Source: Gnetum montanum (lineage: Eukaryota; Streptophyta; Gnetopsida; Gnetales; Gnetaceae). From it: 55,172 nt of DNA. Positions 21,890 to 34,388 of this stretch are shown here, piece by piece (the first letter of the stretch is position 1; every line of letters starts with the position of its first letter). Made by a program: the position numbers and the translations under genes. The stretch lies in contig MNCI01003715.1 in the NCBI GenBank assembly GCA_015680685.1, positions 249,860 through 305,031 on the forward strand, given 5' to 3'. Below the pieces are notes generated by a model that worked only from the letters and a program-made list of their open reading frames with translations, was not told the origin of the DNA and ran no database searches.

Positions 21890-24560
21890 AGGTGGTGGCT
21901 CTTCCATTGGTCACTTCCCTTTGTCATCAAGTTGTTGAAATTTGTAATGGTTGAGCAAGGCTTCAATTTTTCCTTCTCCATCCTTGGGTCATGCACTATC
22001 TAGGCTACTGTGCTGATGTGTGTTGGTGCCAATACATTCCAAGGACATGGTAGTTGTTAAAAAATTTGATTTGCCTTGATTTACCATGTTGCAAACTATT
22101 TTCATTCCTCATCGAAGGTCCTAGCTTTATCCCTTAACTCATGATAGTCTAATAATCTTCAAGCTAGGTTCGAGGCTACATCTTTTTATCCTTGGTGGCT
22201 AGCTTTGACCACTTCTAATTCTAAGTTTGTCACTTGTAACTTTTGCAAAGCATCCTTCTAATTCACAAACTCCTTCTCATACAGTGTGTAAGTGGTTAGC
22301 ACTTGCTTCTCCAACTTGCTTCAAGGATGACCTGCTATTAACATGGCAAGGTTGACATATCTGAGGTTAGCTAGTGTCATGTATTCCTTCAAATCTTCTA
22401 TCTATAAGTCCTTATTTTTAACTTCTACTTGTTGGACCATGGCATAACTGTGCAAAATGGCCTCCATTCATAATTTTGTGCTACTAAGGAGTTGATGTGG
22501 GCCTTAACCATCTTGATTTCTTTCTCATTAATTTCCTTGTACATGCTAACCTAGTCCCGAAAGTTTTTTTTTAACTTCTCATGTTTCTTGGCCTCGTTCT
22601 GTCAGGCACTGATCTCAATTACTATTTTTTTATGAATAGTGCATACCTCTTCCATAGAGAGGGTTGTATTTTCTTAGGTCAATTGACTCATGTCCTGGTT
22701 GATCCTCACTAGTTGTTCCCTCAACTAGTGGACGCTCTCTTCCAAGATGTTCTTTTGCTTTTCCACTAGGGTCAACTAGGCATTCTCTTTAGCAAGCTAC
22801 TTGTTTTCTTCTTAAATAGCGGTCAATGCCTTTTTATGTGCACAAGTTTGCACATCTACAATTGAGGCATTCCAAATCGCCATCTCATTTGCTTTCTCTA
22901 TAGTTGCTCTCTCCTTCTCCAGCTTAGTAATCTCCTTTGTTCAAAACTACTCCAGTTGGTCTAGTGTGATGAAACATGTAGGATCCTGTCATTCAGCATG
23001 TAGGCAGCTAGCTCTTCTTACAATCTTTGCACCTTAGCTTTTTCATGCTTTTCTTTGACCTCAGCCATGACCAACTTTCCTTTTGTAGTGATGAGGTTTG
23101 ATTATACTATAGTGACATTGCTAGGGATGTCGAACAAAGTGATCATCACTTAACCTATTTGCAATAAACGATCAAGTACATCCTCATGGACTGCAGAAGT
23201 CATTGAGGTCCCAGTTGACATTTGTGCATCTCTTGTCCCTACCAAATCAATTGGAGGCACAATAGGAACATTGAATGATTCCTTGATGTGATCAGTGATC
23301 ACCTCTGCTATGCCTACTACATCCTTGTGTTGTAGCACTACCACTATGGTGCCTTCTCCTATTTCCAATGTGACTTGAAAGGATGCAGCATTCCTAGAGA
23401 TCTGGTGTAACCATTGGGATCTCCCTCCTCTTTATTGAATTGAGATCTCCCTCCTTATTGGATCTGCTAATATGATGGGTTGTACAACATTGTCCATAAC
23501 TTAGAAGAGATTAGCCTCATCCTTGCTCCCCCAACTGATAGCCTCAACGATTCTTTGAAGGTGGCCCATTGATGATCTATAATCTTATGGCGCTGGTGGC
23601 AGAGCTTATGCTTGTGAGTGCTACTTAGGTTCTTGTTACGTTTTAGTTCTTGGTTTTGCCTCCTTTTCAGCTTCTTGGTCCTCACTAGAATCTTTTCTTG
23701 GTGTTGTAGTTTTGAGGAGCTTTGCAAAAGAGGCATGTTGAGCCTTCTGAAGGATATCATTGGTATATCCTAAGATTCCTGCATGCTTGCATAGCTTTTT
23801 GATCATATAGGGAAATGGAAATGTTGGTCTCCTTAGCTTTGTTTCTTCAAACCATTGTTGAATTTCTGTGAAATAGTATTAAGGAAAGTTAACTGAAAAT
23901 TTTTCAATTAAAATGACACTTCCCATAGCTGCATAAGTGAAAATGTGATTGAGCCCTTTGGTGGGAAATAGGTGGTATGTTCTGATCTTGAAGTAAGTTC
24001 TCTCTTCCAAGTTCATCTCATGGTATGATTTATCTTCCTTGCTATACACTTGCCGCAGCCACAGTCTCTTTGTTTCAGGGTCAGATTTGGTGGACAGGTG
24101 AGCAACCTTAGCCCTTCATTAGGTAGGTTGAGAGTTGCAGCTATATCTTTGACTACATAAGAGAAATTTACCCCATAGATATTCATAGTGATACCCTTGT
24201 CCTTATTGTGCTAGAATTGATAGAATTTTCCAAAGTACCATTCACCACTATCAGACAGGATCGACCACAATGGGGATGCTTTAAGTTTTGTCTACATTGC
24301 TTTAGAAGAAAATTCCATAAAAAAACTTAAGTTCATTTCCATAATGATCAAGGTCAATGTGGAATTTTTAAAAATGGTAATAAGGTAGTTAGGGGGCAAC
24401 GTGAGCCATTTTCCCTGTTCGGGAGCCAGTACTTCTACCACCTCACCTTAGGTTGATTGCTCCGTAGCAAGGGCCTCTTGATTGATCTGAAAGATTGGGA
24501 ATCCTGTTCAGCATGTTCTTCTTGTTCTCCTTGCTAACTATGGCCACCACGTGGGCGCTT
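21890..24560 (-). pseudogene. Decayed post-pol ORF with coiled coil, nested Athila-like element
   Basis: On the minus strand the N-terminal half (about 24560-23770) resembles the plant transposon-protein or env-like ORF of Athila elements: ITMNIYGVNFSYVVKD, then YHLFPTKGLNHIFTYAAMGS, then FPFPYMIKKLCKHAGIL. A basic Lys/Gln/Arg/Thr-rich linker follows (about 23760-23560). The C-terminal half (23100-22000) is a long heptad-rich coiled coil (Glu/Lys/Leu/Asn runs such as NILEESVHXLREQLVRINQ). Stops and frameshifts are frequent. The ORF ends about 220 bp before the LTR at 21670. Its biological role is unknown; the assignment rests on pattern and position. Confidence 0.6.
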
Positions 24561-26582
24561 AGCAACTCTTTGTGAGGGTTCACCCTAAGCACCTCTTTTT
24601 GGAATCATTTGCAGTCAAATGAAAATCAAGTATTACCAAGGTGACGTTTATTATCATCTATCAACTCATACCTTACTCATAACCTTAGTTCATTAAGCTC
24701 ATTATGCATATGATTTCAGGGTTAAGAAAAGTTTCAAGAAAAATCCCCCAAGAAGTGTCTATCTTTTTCGATGACCCATTGCAACTAGTTCCTTTTTCAT
24801 TATATGTGGCTTAAAATAATGGTTTTAAATCAAAGGTTTAGAAAAATTGAATGTCTAGCATTATTGTTAATGATTTTTCATTATAAGTCCTATGGTTTTT
24901 AACATTCTTACCCTTAGAATACCTTTCGAGAAATAGCAAATTTCAATGAATTGATGCAAAGTTTGCACACATGCACCCCCCACGACTAAGTTGAACACTC
25001 TAGGTTTAGATAGATTTAAATGGTAGAGAAATCAAAGTGTTAAAGAGCTAGATATCACAAGTGGAAGATGGAGGCATAGAACTCTAAGTCATGAGAAAAA
25101 ATTGCAACAATGCCCTTAGTAACAAATAAGAGAAATGAAGTTCATGTTGCAAGGGGGTCTAATATATATATGTTTTTTAGACCCGACGTTAGGTACGCGA
25201 TGTCAGGTCAAACTTTACGTCACGTACATGATGTCAAGGTCCAAAAATTCCAATTTTTATGGGGCCAAAGGTTATGCAAACTGAAGCTTTGGGTTTGATT
25301 AGAAGGTTGAAAGTTAAATTTTGCAGTTTGTGTAAGTGGAAAAATTAATTGGAGGTACCGAAGGTAGGATAAGGTGAAGTCTTCAATGCTAAAAGTACGA
25401 GAATGAGCAAGAAAAAAGGCATTAAGAGCTTGATTGTGGGATAGAGTATATTCATGATAAGGGAAACAATAAAATATAACAATTGGAGTGCATGGAAGGT
25501 GAAAATGATGTGGTCATGTTAAACAAGTACAAGTCACAAAAGGTACACAAGTGGGTCCTCCCCAAAGCAGGTGCTAGCCTATGATGCCCTTATGTAACCA
25601 TGCCAAAAATATCCATAGGCACTAGAGGAGTTGAATGCATTGCATACTTGTAAAATAAAACACACATGTTAAAACCACCGAATTGAGATAATTACTCCAT
25701 GTTACACAAAACCACAAGTTATGAACATTCAGACAACGTGATGAAATGGATTGAAGAAGGGATCATAGAAATTGGGACATGAGGTATTGTACCATGATCA
25801 TAATGAAACCTTGTATGTTATTAATGGTTAGATAACCATGTTTCCTTCCTTCCAAGATTCAAACAAAATCCAAACCACCTTCAATGATACCACATTGCTT
25901 CATACCATCAACAAACAATCATAAGACTATCAAAGTTGCAAGAAGTAACATCACTTGGCATTTTTTCCAAGGTAGGAGCATTATTATGGTACAATTATTA
26001 TTTGTGTTTGTTTATTGTTGTTTTTTTTTATTTTTTTATGGTTCTGAGAAGTTGCCAGCCTTCAAGCATGGATACATGTATTTCCAGTGGGACCTACAAA
26101 AGTTTATTTAGTGCTAGTTAAAGTTGTGCTTACTTCCATTTTTCATTAGATCTACAAGGATATGGGTACAACCTCTTCAACATGATAGAACATACATAAG
26201 TAGCTAAAGAGAATCCACAAATCCCCTTGATGTCACACTCTTTACATTTCATCTTGGTTCTACACTCTTCCATCCAGACATAATGGTTATGAAGTTATTT
26301 AGAGTTTGGATTATGGAAAAGATTATCATTATGACTAGAGCAAGAACCTCTTATTAATGAAATGGGTGAATGGATGTTATATTTGCAATATCTAAATAAT
26401 TAGTCCCTTATGATTATATAACATAAAGAAAAAAAACTTCACCTCAATGGCAACATGATCAATAGTGAGATTACATATAAGGAAAATTAAAACAACTAGA
26501 AAATGTAGAGAATGTAGAAAGAATAGGAAAATGATAAAAATTGTAGAACAAAAAGATAAAAGGTACTTAAAAATACAAAATT
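24561..26582. other. Spacer of the nested Athila-like element
   Basis: No gene is recognised. A phrase beginning TGGGTCCTCCCCAAAG at 25553 recurs at 44577 in the other Athila-like element, so this is shared internal sequence between pol/gag and the post-pol ORF or LTR. It also holds an orphan phased box array at 25185-25235. Confidence 0.6.
25185..25235. promoter_or_regulatory. Orphan phased box array inside the spacer
   Basis: Boxes start at 25185 (GACGTT), 25199 (GATGTC), 25216 (TACGTC) and 25230 (GATGTC), with steps of 14, 17 and 14 bp. The first 20 bp are nearly identical to 21565-21584 of the neighbouring LTR (18 of 20 by eye). There is no LTR end around it. A short inverted repeat, GGTCTAA...TTAGACC, lies just to its left (25156-25183). 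Confidence 0.65.
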
Positions 26583-28754
26583 TTAGAATGGGGGGTAACC
26601 CTCATGGCTAAACATTTGGCCGTGACAAGGATTAACAAGTGGATGAAAACGATCCATGCATGTATGAAATGTTAGAAACCTTTCATGCCCCAACCACTGC
26701 CTATCTATTGGTGGTGTGGTGGTTGGGTAGAAAAATTGTTGGTCACACACCTGATTGTTATATGTATGGTGGATTAGGATATGAGGCATGTTAAAATTAT
26801 GGATGATTGGCCCACTATTACACCCTTGAGTATGAGATGGTATGCATGGATTCATTTGTCTCCCCACATTTGTAGATTCATTGGTTGGATATGAGATTGG
26901 AGTATAGATGGATGGTGGACCTTGTGTAGGCTTAGAGGGCATTGGTTGAGATAGGGAAGGTGATACGCTGGATTGGCCTTGTGATAGCTTAGATGATGTG
27001 GTGGGTCCATGTGTAGTTTACCTTAGCTTACGACCTTTCCTCCAGAAGGGATGTTTTTGACATTATAGTTGGATCCCACTAGTGTCAGCGTGTCTATGCA
27101 CATTTACAACATAAGTGGCACTCATTTTTTGATATTGCAATGCAAAACCTTCTCGCATTACTAGTGATGGCATTGAAGTAGGTGGATTATGAGAATATTG
27201 AGGGTAAGTTGGATGGTAAGAAGCATGAGGTGGTGATCCTTTAGGGGATGTCATGTATTGATGGTGCTTGGGAGAGTGATAGTGGCGATTTGAAGTGGAG
27301 GATGCCAAACTGGTTGGAGAAACAAGATGTTGAACATAATATTCATGAGGTTTTGGTGGGTATGGTTAATTTGGTGGTGGCCTTTCCCACGACTGTGGTT
27401 GTTGCCATTGCGGTTGATGACTGTGTTGAGGCTAGTGATAAGTCCTCCTAGGGTGGTACGATTGATTATGGGACTGTCTATAATTACCTTGTGGAAGAGG
27501 AAATCTCCTAGGCATATGCTTTTGTACAAATTTTTGATTTAAGGCACTTTCCTAATACTTCTGTAGATGCAAGAATATGGGGCATTGACCCTTTGTATGG
27601 TCATATATGCATAGGTTACATCCATCATCCTCGTCTATAGTGGAGTCTTTAGCCTCACTTTCATCAATCATTTTTCTCATTTGCTAAAAAGTGTTCTTAG
27701 CTGTTTCTTGATTCTGTATCCTTTGTTGATTGTGTTTGCCTGGCATATGTTGTAGAATCTTCGTTGTGACTGTTTCAATAATATTTGTGATGTTTTTGTT
27801 TATCCACTTAGACATCCTATTGAATTTTGCTTCTAGATCATTAATAGACTCCTCTATCAACAAAGTTTGTTGCATAATAACCTTATTAATGGTAGTTTCA
27901 TTTTCCTTATCATAAATTTGTACCTTCCTCAATTGAAGAGTTGGGTCCCATTGATGTTTTTTGACATCCTTCCATTTACATATTTCTCGTTCTTCTTTTG
28001 CCATATATTTTATTATCTCTTTGATTTGATGGACTTGAAGCTTGTATAATTTCCCTGGGGCATACATCCCAAGGGTCACCCTTGTTTCATTATAAAGCCC
28101 ATCGATGATGTCATAAAGTTGCTCTTCCTCAAAGAAACCATGGCCTAGGCACCTATTTAGTAAGGCATAATATCTATCTAAGGCCATGTCCAAGGGTTCA
28201 TGTTCTTGTTTCCACTCTTGGATTTGTCTCCTCAAATTGGACACTCTTTTATAGGGTTGGTATCTATTGTTAAAAAGTTCTATCATTTTAGACCATCGTC
28301 AAATTGAATTTGGTCTCAATAATCTATACCACACTTCAGCTCTATCAATTAGTGTCCTAGGAAAGAGCTTAAGCTTTTACCATCCACTTTCAATGTTATA
28401 GAAGGCATAGGCATCCTAGAAGGCTTGTAAATGTTGTTGTGGATCCATATCATAGCCTCTTGAAAATTTAGGAATATTGTTCATCTCAAGCTTGGGTAAA
28501 TAGCTCTTTTTGAGATGCCTACAATATATCTTAATGGCCTCTGTGATATGCATTAGGCTCTTAGTGGCCAATAGGGGTTCATCATCATCAAACGAATTGT
28601 CAAGGAAATTTCTATGTTCATGGTTACTTCTTTGACTTCTAGGTTTACCAAATGTTGTAGTTACTTCCCCATTTTGGGGATTAACCTTAATTTCGCTATT
28701 GCGAAACGTTAAGTGTGTTGACTTCTCCTCCCTTGGTGAGGAAGGAATAATCAT
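26583..28754 (-). pseudogene. Athila-like gag
   Basis: This gag polyprotein is of a different family from the Tat-like gags here. The core (about 28420-28000) has the features DRAEVWYRLL, a RYQPYKRVSNLRRQI segment, RYYALLNRC with GHGF, and a YNETR turn, which are typical of the Athila-type retrotrans-gag domain. It is followed by a helical segment (27980-27700), a short zinc-knuckle remnant (CNLC...H...C, about 27580-27625) and a long His/Pro/Gln/Tyr-rich tail down to 26583. The stretch 28286-27684 is open for 200 codons. Stops occur at several other points. The upstream end runs directly into the Tat-like gag near 28760-28870 with no LTR between them. Confidence 0.82.
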
Positions 28755-28869
28755 TGCATGGATGGCTTCCTCATTAGGGGGATGTTCTCATGAATGAGTA
28801 TGAAAGTCAACATTTTGATTAGCATTTGACAATGTATGATGGAAGTCATGATTAAGTCATACAAGCTTA

Positions 28870-31645
28870 AAGTTATGTTTTTAGCTTCAGGGATTACCTG
28901 ACTTGGTCCATTGTACTAAGGAAGTTTTTATCATTAGTCGTGGGCATGTCACCCTAGTTATGCTTTACTTCCTTCATACATCCTAAAATGTGAACTTTGG
29001 CTTTAGGTTGTGGTTATTGTGGTTCTACCTTGTTATTTTAGTTATGGGCTTTGGTATCCTACTGTGGCCTATTGGTTGAAGAGGTTGGGGTAGAGGAGGT
29101 CATGGGTATAGCTAAAATGAGTGGGCTTTGGTGGATCCACTTTCTTTCATGCCTTTGTCTTCTTGTCTCCCTTGTTGTTAGGCTTTTACTTATGCTTCTT
29201 CCTTTATTTGGCTAATGTTTTTGGTTTGTTAGTTGTTGGATGTGAGGAAGAGATAGTAGCACTGGTCACCATACGGGGTCATTACACTTTTTGGATATGG
29301 GTAGTTGGGTTGTATTGGGTTGGGGGGCCTTGATGACAAAAGGTTTCCTTGGAGGCACTCGTGATGGTACTCTTATGAAAAAAGGAGTTCTTGAGTTGTA
29401 GGAAGCTAAAGAAGCTTTTTCATTGTAGAGGAGCACTTGAATCATGAATGGTTCTCTTACAAGTCTTTGATCGTCATCAATGTTGAATGTTGAAATAATA
29501 TAAGAACTATCATTAGCATTCAATGAGTCTTTGTAAACTTGCATCAACTAGTTTTGTGGTCAAACTAGGTTGGAAGCATCTAGGACTAGCTCCCTTCTAT
29601 CTATCATCCTTTGCAAGTCATCCTTCAGCGCAAGGTAGAAGTCTATGTCATGACCAAGCAGTTGATGATAATGGCAGAAGCAGTCTAGTTTGAAGTATCT
29701 AGGCAACTTGGGATCATCCTTTATTTCCCAAGTGGGATATTTGACTATTTCGCATTGTTGCTCATGTTTCTTTTGAGCAACTTTAGTCATTTGTTTGTGT
29801 TGTATGTGTCAACTTCTTAATAGTTGGTCTAGCAAATTAGATGGTTTTAATGGCAATGTAGTATTTGGACTTGTCCTTCCTTTTAAAGTTAGGTTTGGTT
29901 GTTGTCGATGTAGTGGCCCCATAGGTTGATGGTTGATTATTTGGGTCATTAGTAGGGGCCTTGGGTGGATTGACCTTCGACCCTTGGTTTTTGATCTTTG
30001 TTTCTTTGGTTATAGTTGCGATGGTCATGTTTTTTTATTTGCTCTTTTCTTTATCTCTTTGAGTGTGCTGGTTTTTATATGCTATATAGGCCAGATCATG
30101 ACTAATCTCTGTAGTATCCTCTATATTTTTAGTTTGAGTGAATGCTTGGCTGAGGGACCATGGGTTAAGGTAGTAGAGTTTAGAATTGATGAAGTTACTA
30201 ACTGCTCCCTTAAATATGGCTAAGAGATGGGCTTTAACTATGGGCTCTAGTATTTCGTTGAGTAGTTCATTCCATCTCTGGATGAACTTCATTATGGGTT
30301 CTAAGGGCCCCTGCTTAACCTTCATGAGTTGGTCAAGCATTATGTTAGGCTTCAAGTTATACTTGAAGTAGTTGACAAACTAGGCTATTGAGTCCTCTAA
30401 GGAGGATATGGATCCTCTAGGTCATGCATAGTACCAATCAAATGCTTTATTGGTCAAAGACATAGGGAAAATCCTCATTATGGTATGAGGTCATGGCTAC
30501 AAGAGTAAACATTCAGATCGAAAGGTGATAAGGTGAGCATTAGGATCACCTTCTCTGTTATATTTGCTAAATTAGGGAATAGGGACACTAGGAGGAAGTG
30601 TCAAGGATGGGACTACAAGACTTATGGAATCGTCTTGGTGAAAATCCATAATCTTGACAATTTGTGTGGTAGAGGCTTTAAGCCTTTTCAACTCCTTTGT
30701 TAAGTATTGGATCATTTGGAAGGCTTGATCTAAGCCTTGTGGTGGCCACATAGGTTGTGGAGTTTGCACATATGCTTGTGATATTTATTGTGAGGTGTGT
30801 GGCCTCACTATGGGTTGCATGACAGAAGGAAGAGGTTGTGTTATGGTTGTCTTGTGGACCAAACAAAGAAAAGGATGTAGGTGCTAATACTTGAGGCACA
30901 AATAGGATAAAGGAGGTGTTTGATCCCTATGTCACTTGGGGTCCCATGGTGGACCCCATGTAAGTAGTTAATATATTTGTGGTGGTAAAAACCACCATCA
31001 ATGGTTTTATATATCGAGACTGTGTTCTAGATGGAATTGATTTGTTGTTGGTTGTGACATTGGCTGAGTTTGATGTGTGGACATAATCGGCATGGGGTCC
31101 ACTATAGTAAGGTAGGAAGGAGTGGAAGATGGTGGCACCATGCCTATGGAGAAAACAAAAGCATTAGAGGAAGGTGTTGTGACCTTAGGGGATGTTTGTT
31201 AGAACAATCCTTCCAAAATGTTTTCAGGTTCAGATTCTACCTTAAATTCATCCTCCGCTTCTTGTTGTTCCTCAAAGCTATGCTTGTCATCTTCCTCTTC
31301 CATGGTTATCAATTAGGCTAGGATGCTAGCATTGATGTCATTAAGGGGAATTTGGTCATACGGGGAAGGGATGTACTCCTTCCCACTCTTGTGTATGAGC
31401 TTAAACTGCCTCTTAACCTTTGCTTCAATACATGGAATTAGCATGCTTGCCTGTGTTTTATCAAAAATGAAGTTATAATGATCTTCATTTATGGTTGCAA
31501 AATTAGGACTCTCCCCTCTAACCCTTAAAGATCACCTACACTCAATGATGGCAAGTTCTTTAGGGTCATAGATCCTCATGGCTTATTGGTTATGACCTTC
31601 ACCAGTGAGGATGAAGGGCAATTCGGTGGCTTGTGGGAAAGACAT
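28870..31645 (-). pseudogene. Tat-like gag, copy 3 (own gag of the 24-kb element)
   Basis: Starting at ATG 31645, it follows the same order as copy 1: N-terminal region, acidic stretch (EEEDDKHSFEEQQEAEDE), Pro/Thr/Gln-rich part, short KELKRLKA coiled coil (about 30690), gag core (30560-30040), basic linker, and a Cys/His motif (CFCHYHQLLGHDIDFYLALKDD, about 29640-29700) in which the last Cys is lost. A tail with repeated PFVIK/RVP-like words follows (29430-29270). The coding resemblance continues to about 28880 (ILGCMKEVK...), then breaks. Many stops are present. It lies downstream of the LTR at 32871-34388 in the same orientation. Confidence 0.85.
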
Positions 31646-31789
31646 GGCTATAGTGTTGAGAATGGCTTAAAACAAGGCTATGAATGATAAAATAAAATAA
31701 AATTCCAGTGAATTGAATTTAAAAATGTTTTTAAAAAATAAAAATGATAAAAAATGAGGTACTTACTATAATTAGTAAGTGGGGGGTAA

Positions 31790-32830
31790 GGGGGGTTTAC
31801 CCCTTTATTAGAAATGAAAAGCTAGGAAAGTTGGTAGTAAGCCTCACCCAAGTTGGTCTTTGAATTTCCTCTATGCTAGGTATGGTAGGGGGGAAAGAAG
31901 GGGGATGAGATAATGGAAATCTCACATCTTTTAATTTCAATGTTGGAGAGAGGAGACAAAAGTTTAAAGGTCCAAAATGGAAACTTGGCAATTTTCCAAA
32001 AATGGTTTTGGCAAGCTACTAACTTTTACCACAAAGGAGGGAAAAGTAGGCTTGGTTGGTATGGAAACCAACGCTAGTTTTGTGGCAAAAAATGTGGCAA
32101 CAAAAATAAATGGTTATTAAGGCTCCACATTGGCTTTATTCTAGAAATTCACAATAGATGTTGTGAAATTTCAGCATCCACACCACCTGTAACTTCCACG
32201 TTGAGGTTTTAGCTATAGGGGGGTAAAGACATTGTTGGATTCCTTGGGAGTTTTTACTTCAAAAGACTAGAAAATGGCTTTTAACTTGCAACGTTGGTGA
32301 TGGAATAAAAGTAGATTTGGTCATTAAGTTGGTACCAAACCTCATTCATGCTGGCCTCCCAATTATTTCAACATTGGGTATGGAAAAGGGGGTAAAGAAG
32401 AGGGGGTAAGATGATGTGAATCTCACACCTCCTACCTCAACATTGATGAGCCAAAAGCTAAAAATCAAAGTGGAAATTTGATTTTTTCCACTAAAATTAG
32501 TTTTAGCTAGCTACCAATTTTTTTAGCTTGGAAAAATGGGGGGAAGCCAACTTACAAAAAAGTTGAACCATTCATTTTAGAAACTAGAGAATAAAATATT
32601 CGAAGTATAAAGGAAAAATAGGGGGAATAGATATCAACATTGGCTTTGGACTATAAAATTCACAATGGGTGCAATGAAAAGTCAACACCCAACCACCTGC
32701 AACTTTCATGTTATAATTCTAATCATAAGGGAAAATGATCAGCGTTGATTCTTCAAAGGTTTTGGCTGTAAAAAATCAAAGAAAAGTTTGCAAATGGCCA
32801 TTTTGGTAATGGAGAAGAATAGATCTAGAA
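31790..32830 (-). repeat. Tandem duplication of about 515 bp in the leader of the Tat-like element
   Basis: The segments about 31795-32310 and 32315-32830 align throughout. Both pass through GGGGGTAA(A/G), a TATGGTAGG/TATGGAAAAGGGGG-type word, ATCTCACA, AACATTGG/CCACATTGGCTTT, then CACCACCTG and CTTCCACGTTGA/CTTTCATGTTAT. They are clearly diverged. The stretch lies between the 5' LTR and the gag ATG and has no reading frame. Primer-binding site sequence was not recognised next to the LTR. Confidence 0.7.
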
Positions 32831-32870
32831 TTTAGGTGAAGGCATTTCTTCTAGCACAAAGAAAAACTAT

Positions 32871-34388
32871 TGCAACTAAAGACCTCAGTTGCTGGGAAAA
32901 TTGAGGATCCTTAGTGTAGTAGTTCCTCAACTGATGAATCACTAGGGCGTCTAGGAAAAAAATGGGATTCGAGGTACCTTGGTTGATTCAATAGATCAAC
33001 TAGGGACTTACAAAATGCAAAGCATGGTAACAAAAACAAAATGGAATGTAAAACTGATAGCAGATCTGAAATGATGCACAAATAATAAACAAATATATTT
33101 CATACATAAAACCCAAAACTTAGAACTTTATTGAGAAAGAATAAAGTGTAAGAGAAATGTGTACAAATGGTGCTAGATGAGTAGAAAGAGGGTTCACTTA
33201 TGCAAGAGTTCAAAGCTTGTTGGAGCTAATGTGATCTACTTCAAGATCCAAATGCTAAGCCACTCTTGATGCTATTGAACCTCTTCCATTACAACTTCAA
33301 ATTTGCAAGTTGGGTTACTACTAGAGAGGTGAGAAAAGTAAGAAATTTGGCTACCAAATTACTCCATGCTGGGGATTGGGAGCCCCAAAAATGCACCTTT
33401 GACACCAAAAGTTCACAAGGCTCAAGGCTATGATGCTTCCATGCTGGGGTTTAAGAGAATGCAAGTATGGGAGCTTGCAAAAGCTCTTGAGTGTTTGAGA
33501 ATGTTTCAAGTGTGGAATTAGTGCTTGGAAAATTGCTTAACCATTTGAAAAATTATTGAATTGCCAAAGTGTTTTTATGCCAAAAGTTATTAAACATTGC
33601 TGAACCTATAAATGGTGTTAGAGGCTAGTTTTTATAGGTTTTAGGCCATGCATGGGGCTAGAAAATGGCTATGATTTGGCTAGAAAATGGCTATGATTTT
33701 TTTGTAAATTGGCTGAAAAATTTAGGTGAGAGGGTGCACTATACATAGTAAATGCTTCCCCCAATGGCCATTTCATTTACTATAAATAATAATTGAGGCA
33801 CACCTTTTATGCTGGAGATGAGTATTCCACAATGAGCTCTCCACCATGCTTGTAAAGTGGCTGGTCAATGTTGAAATGCATGAAGCGTTGAAATTTGGCT
33901 ATTGTGGCTTTCACACTAGGGGGATGTGATTTTCAATGCTGGGGATGAAGACTCCACATTGGCGAAAACTTCCACGTTGAGGAGGGAAGGTTTCCAAGCT
34001 ATGCATGTGTTCTCCACATTGAAGGGGGGAAGTTTCTAAAATGCCCACCCTTCCATGCTGGGGGTAGGTGAGATTTACCCCCTACATGTGCTACTAGTGT
34101 AGAAAAGTGTATACCCCCATAAAACCCATCAAATTGACTTTTTGACATTCCAAAAGACATTTTGACACACCCCAGCCCAAATATAGATAATAGGTAACTT
34201 TTTTCACTTGGGGAATGAGGCTTGGACCACTTATGAGCATTTTTCAATCCTAAAAATTGAAAGTATGTGAAATTTCCCACAATGGGTTATAATCGTCACA
34301 TTTACAATGAATTTTTGCCTTAGGTTTCATGGGGTGAAAGCTACATGATGAAGAAACCCTATAACATGCAAATTTATATGGTGTTTCA
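32871..34388 (-). mobile_element. 5' LTR of the Tat-like element
   Basis: It is 1518 bp, begins TG (32871) and ends CA (34388) on the plus strand, and aligns end to end with the LTR at 10237-11744. The equivalent of the TATA box is decayed here (near 33565). Motif words CCATGCTGGGG, CCACATTGG and CCACGTTGAGG occur in the same positions as in the 3' LTR. MULE coding sequence begins immediately to its right. If the element is not one unit, this could be a solo LTR. Confidence 0.88.

Larger units (their letters stand above)
10237..34388 (-). mobile_element. Tat-like LTR retrotransposon of about 24 kb inserted into MULE copy B
   Basis: Both ends are homologous LTRs in the same orientation (10237-11744 and 32871-34388), each bounded by TG and CA. 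The flanks are ATTAT (10232-10236) and AATAT (34389-34393), a 4-of-5 match to a 5-bp target-site duplication. Transposase coding lies immediately outside both ends and is co-linear. Order on the minus strand is 5' LTR, leader with a tandem duplication, gag, a nested Athila-like element, a repeat-array region, pol, polypurine tract and 3' LTR. By eye the LTRs differ at about one base in six in their first 95 aligned bases, so the insertion is old. It could also be a composite of more than one insertion. Confidence 0.75.
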
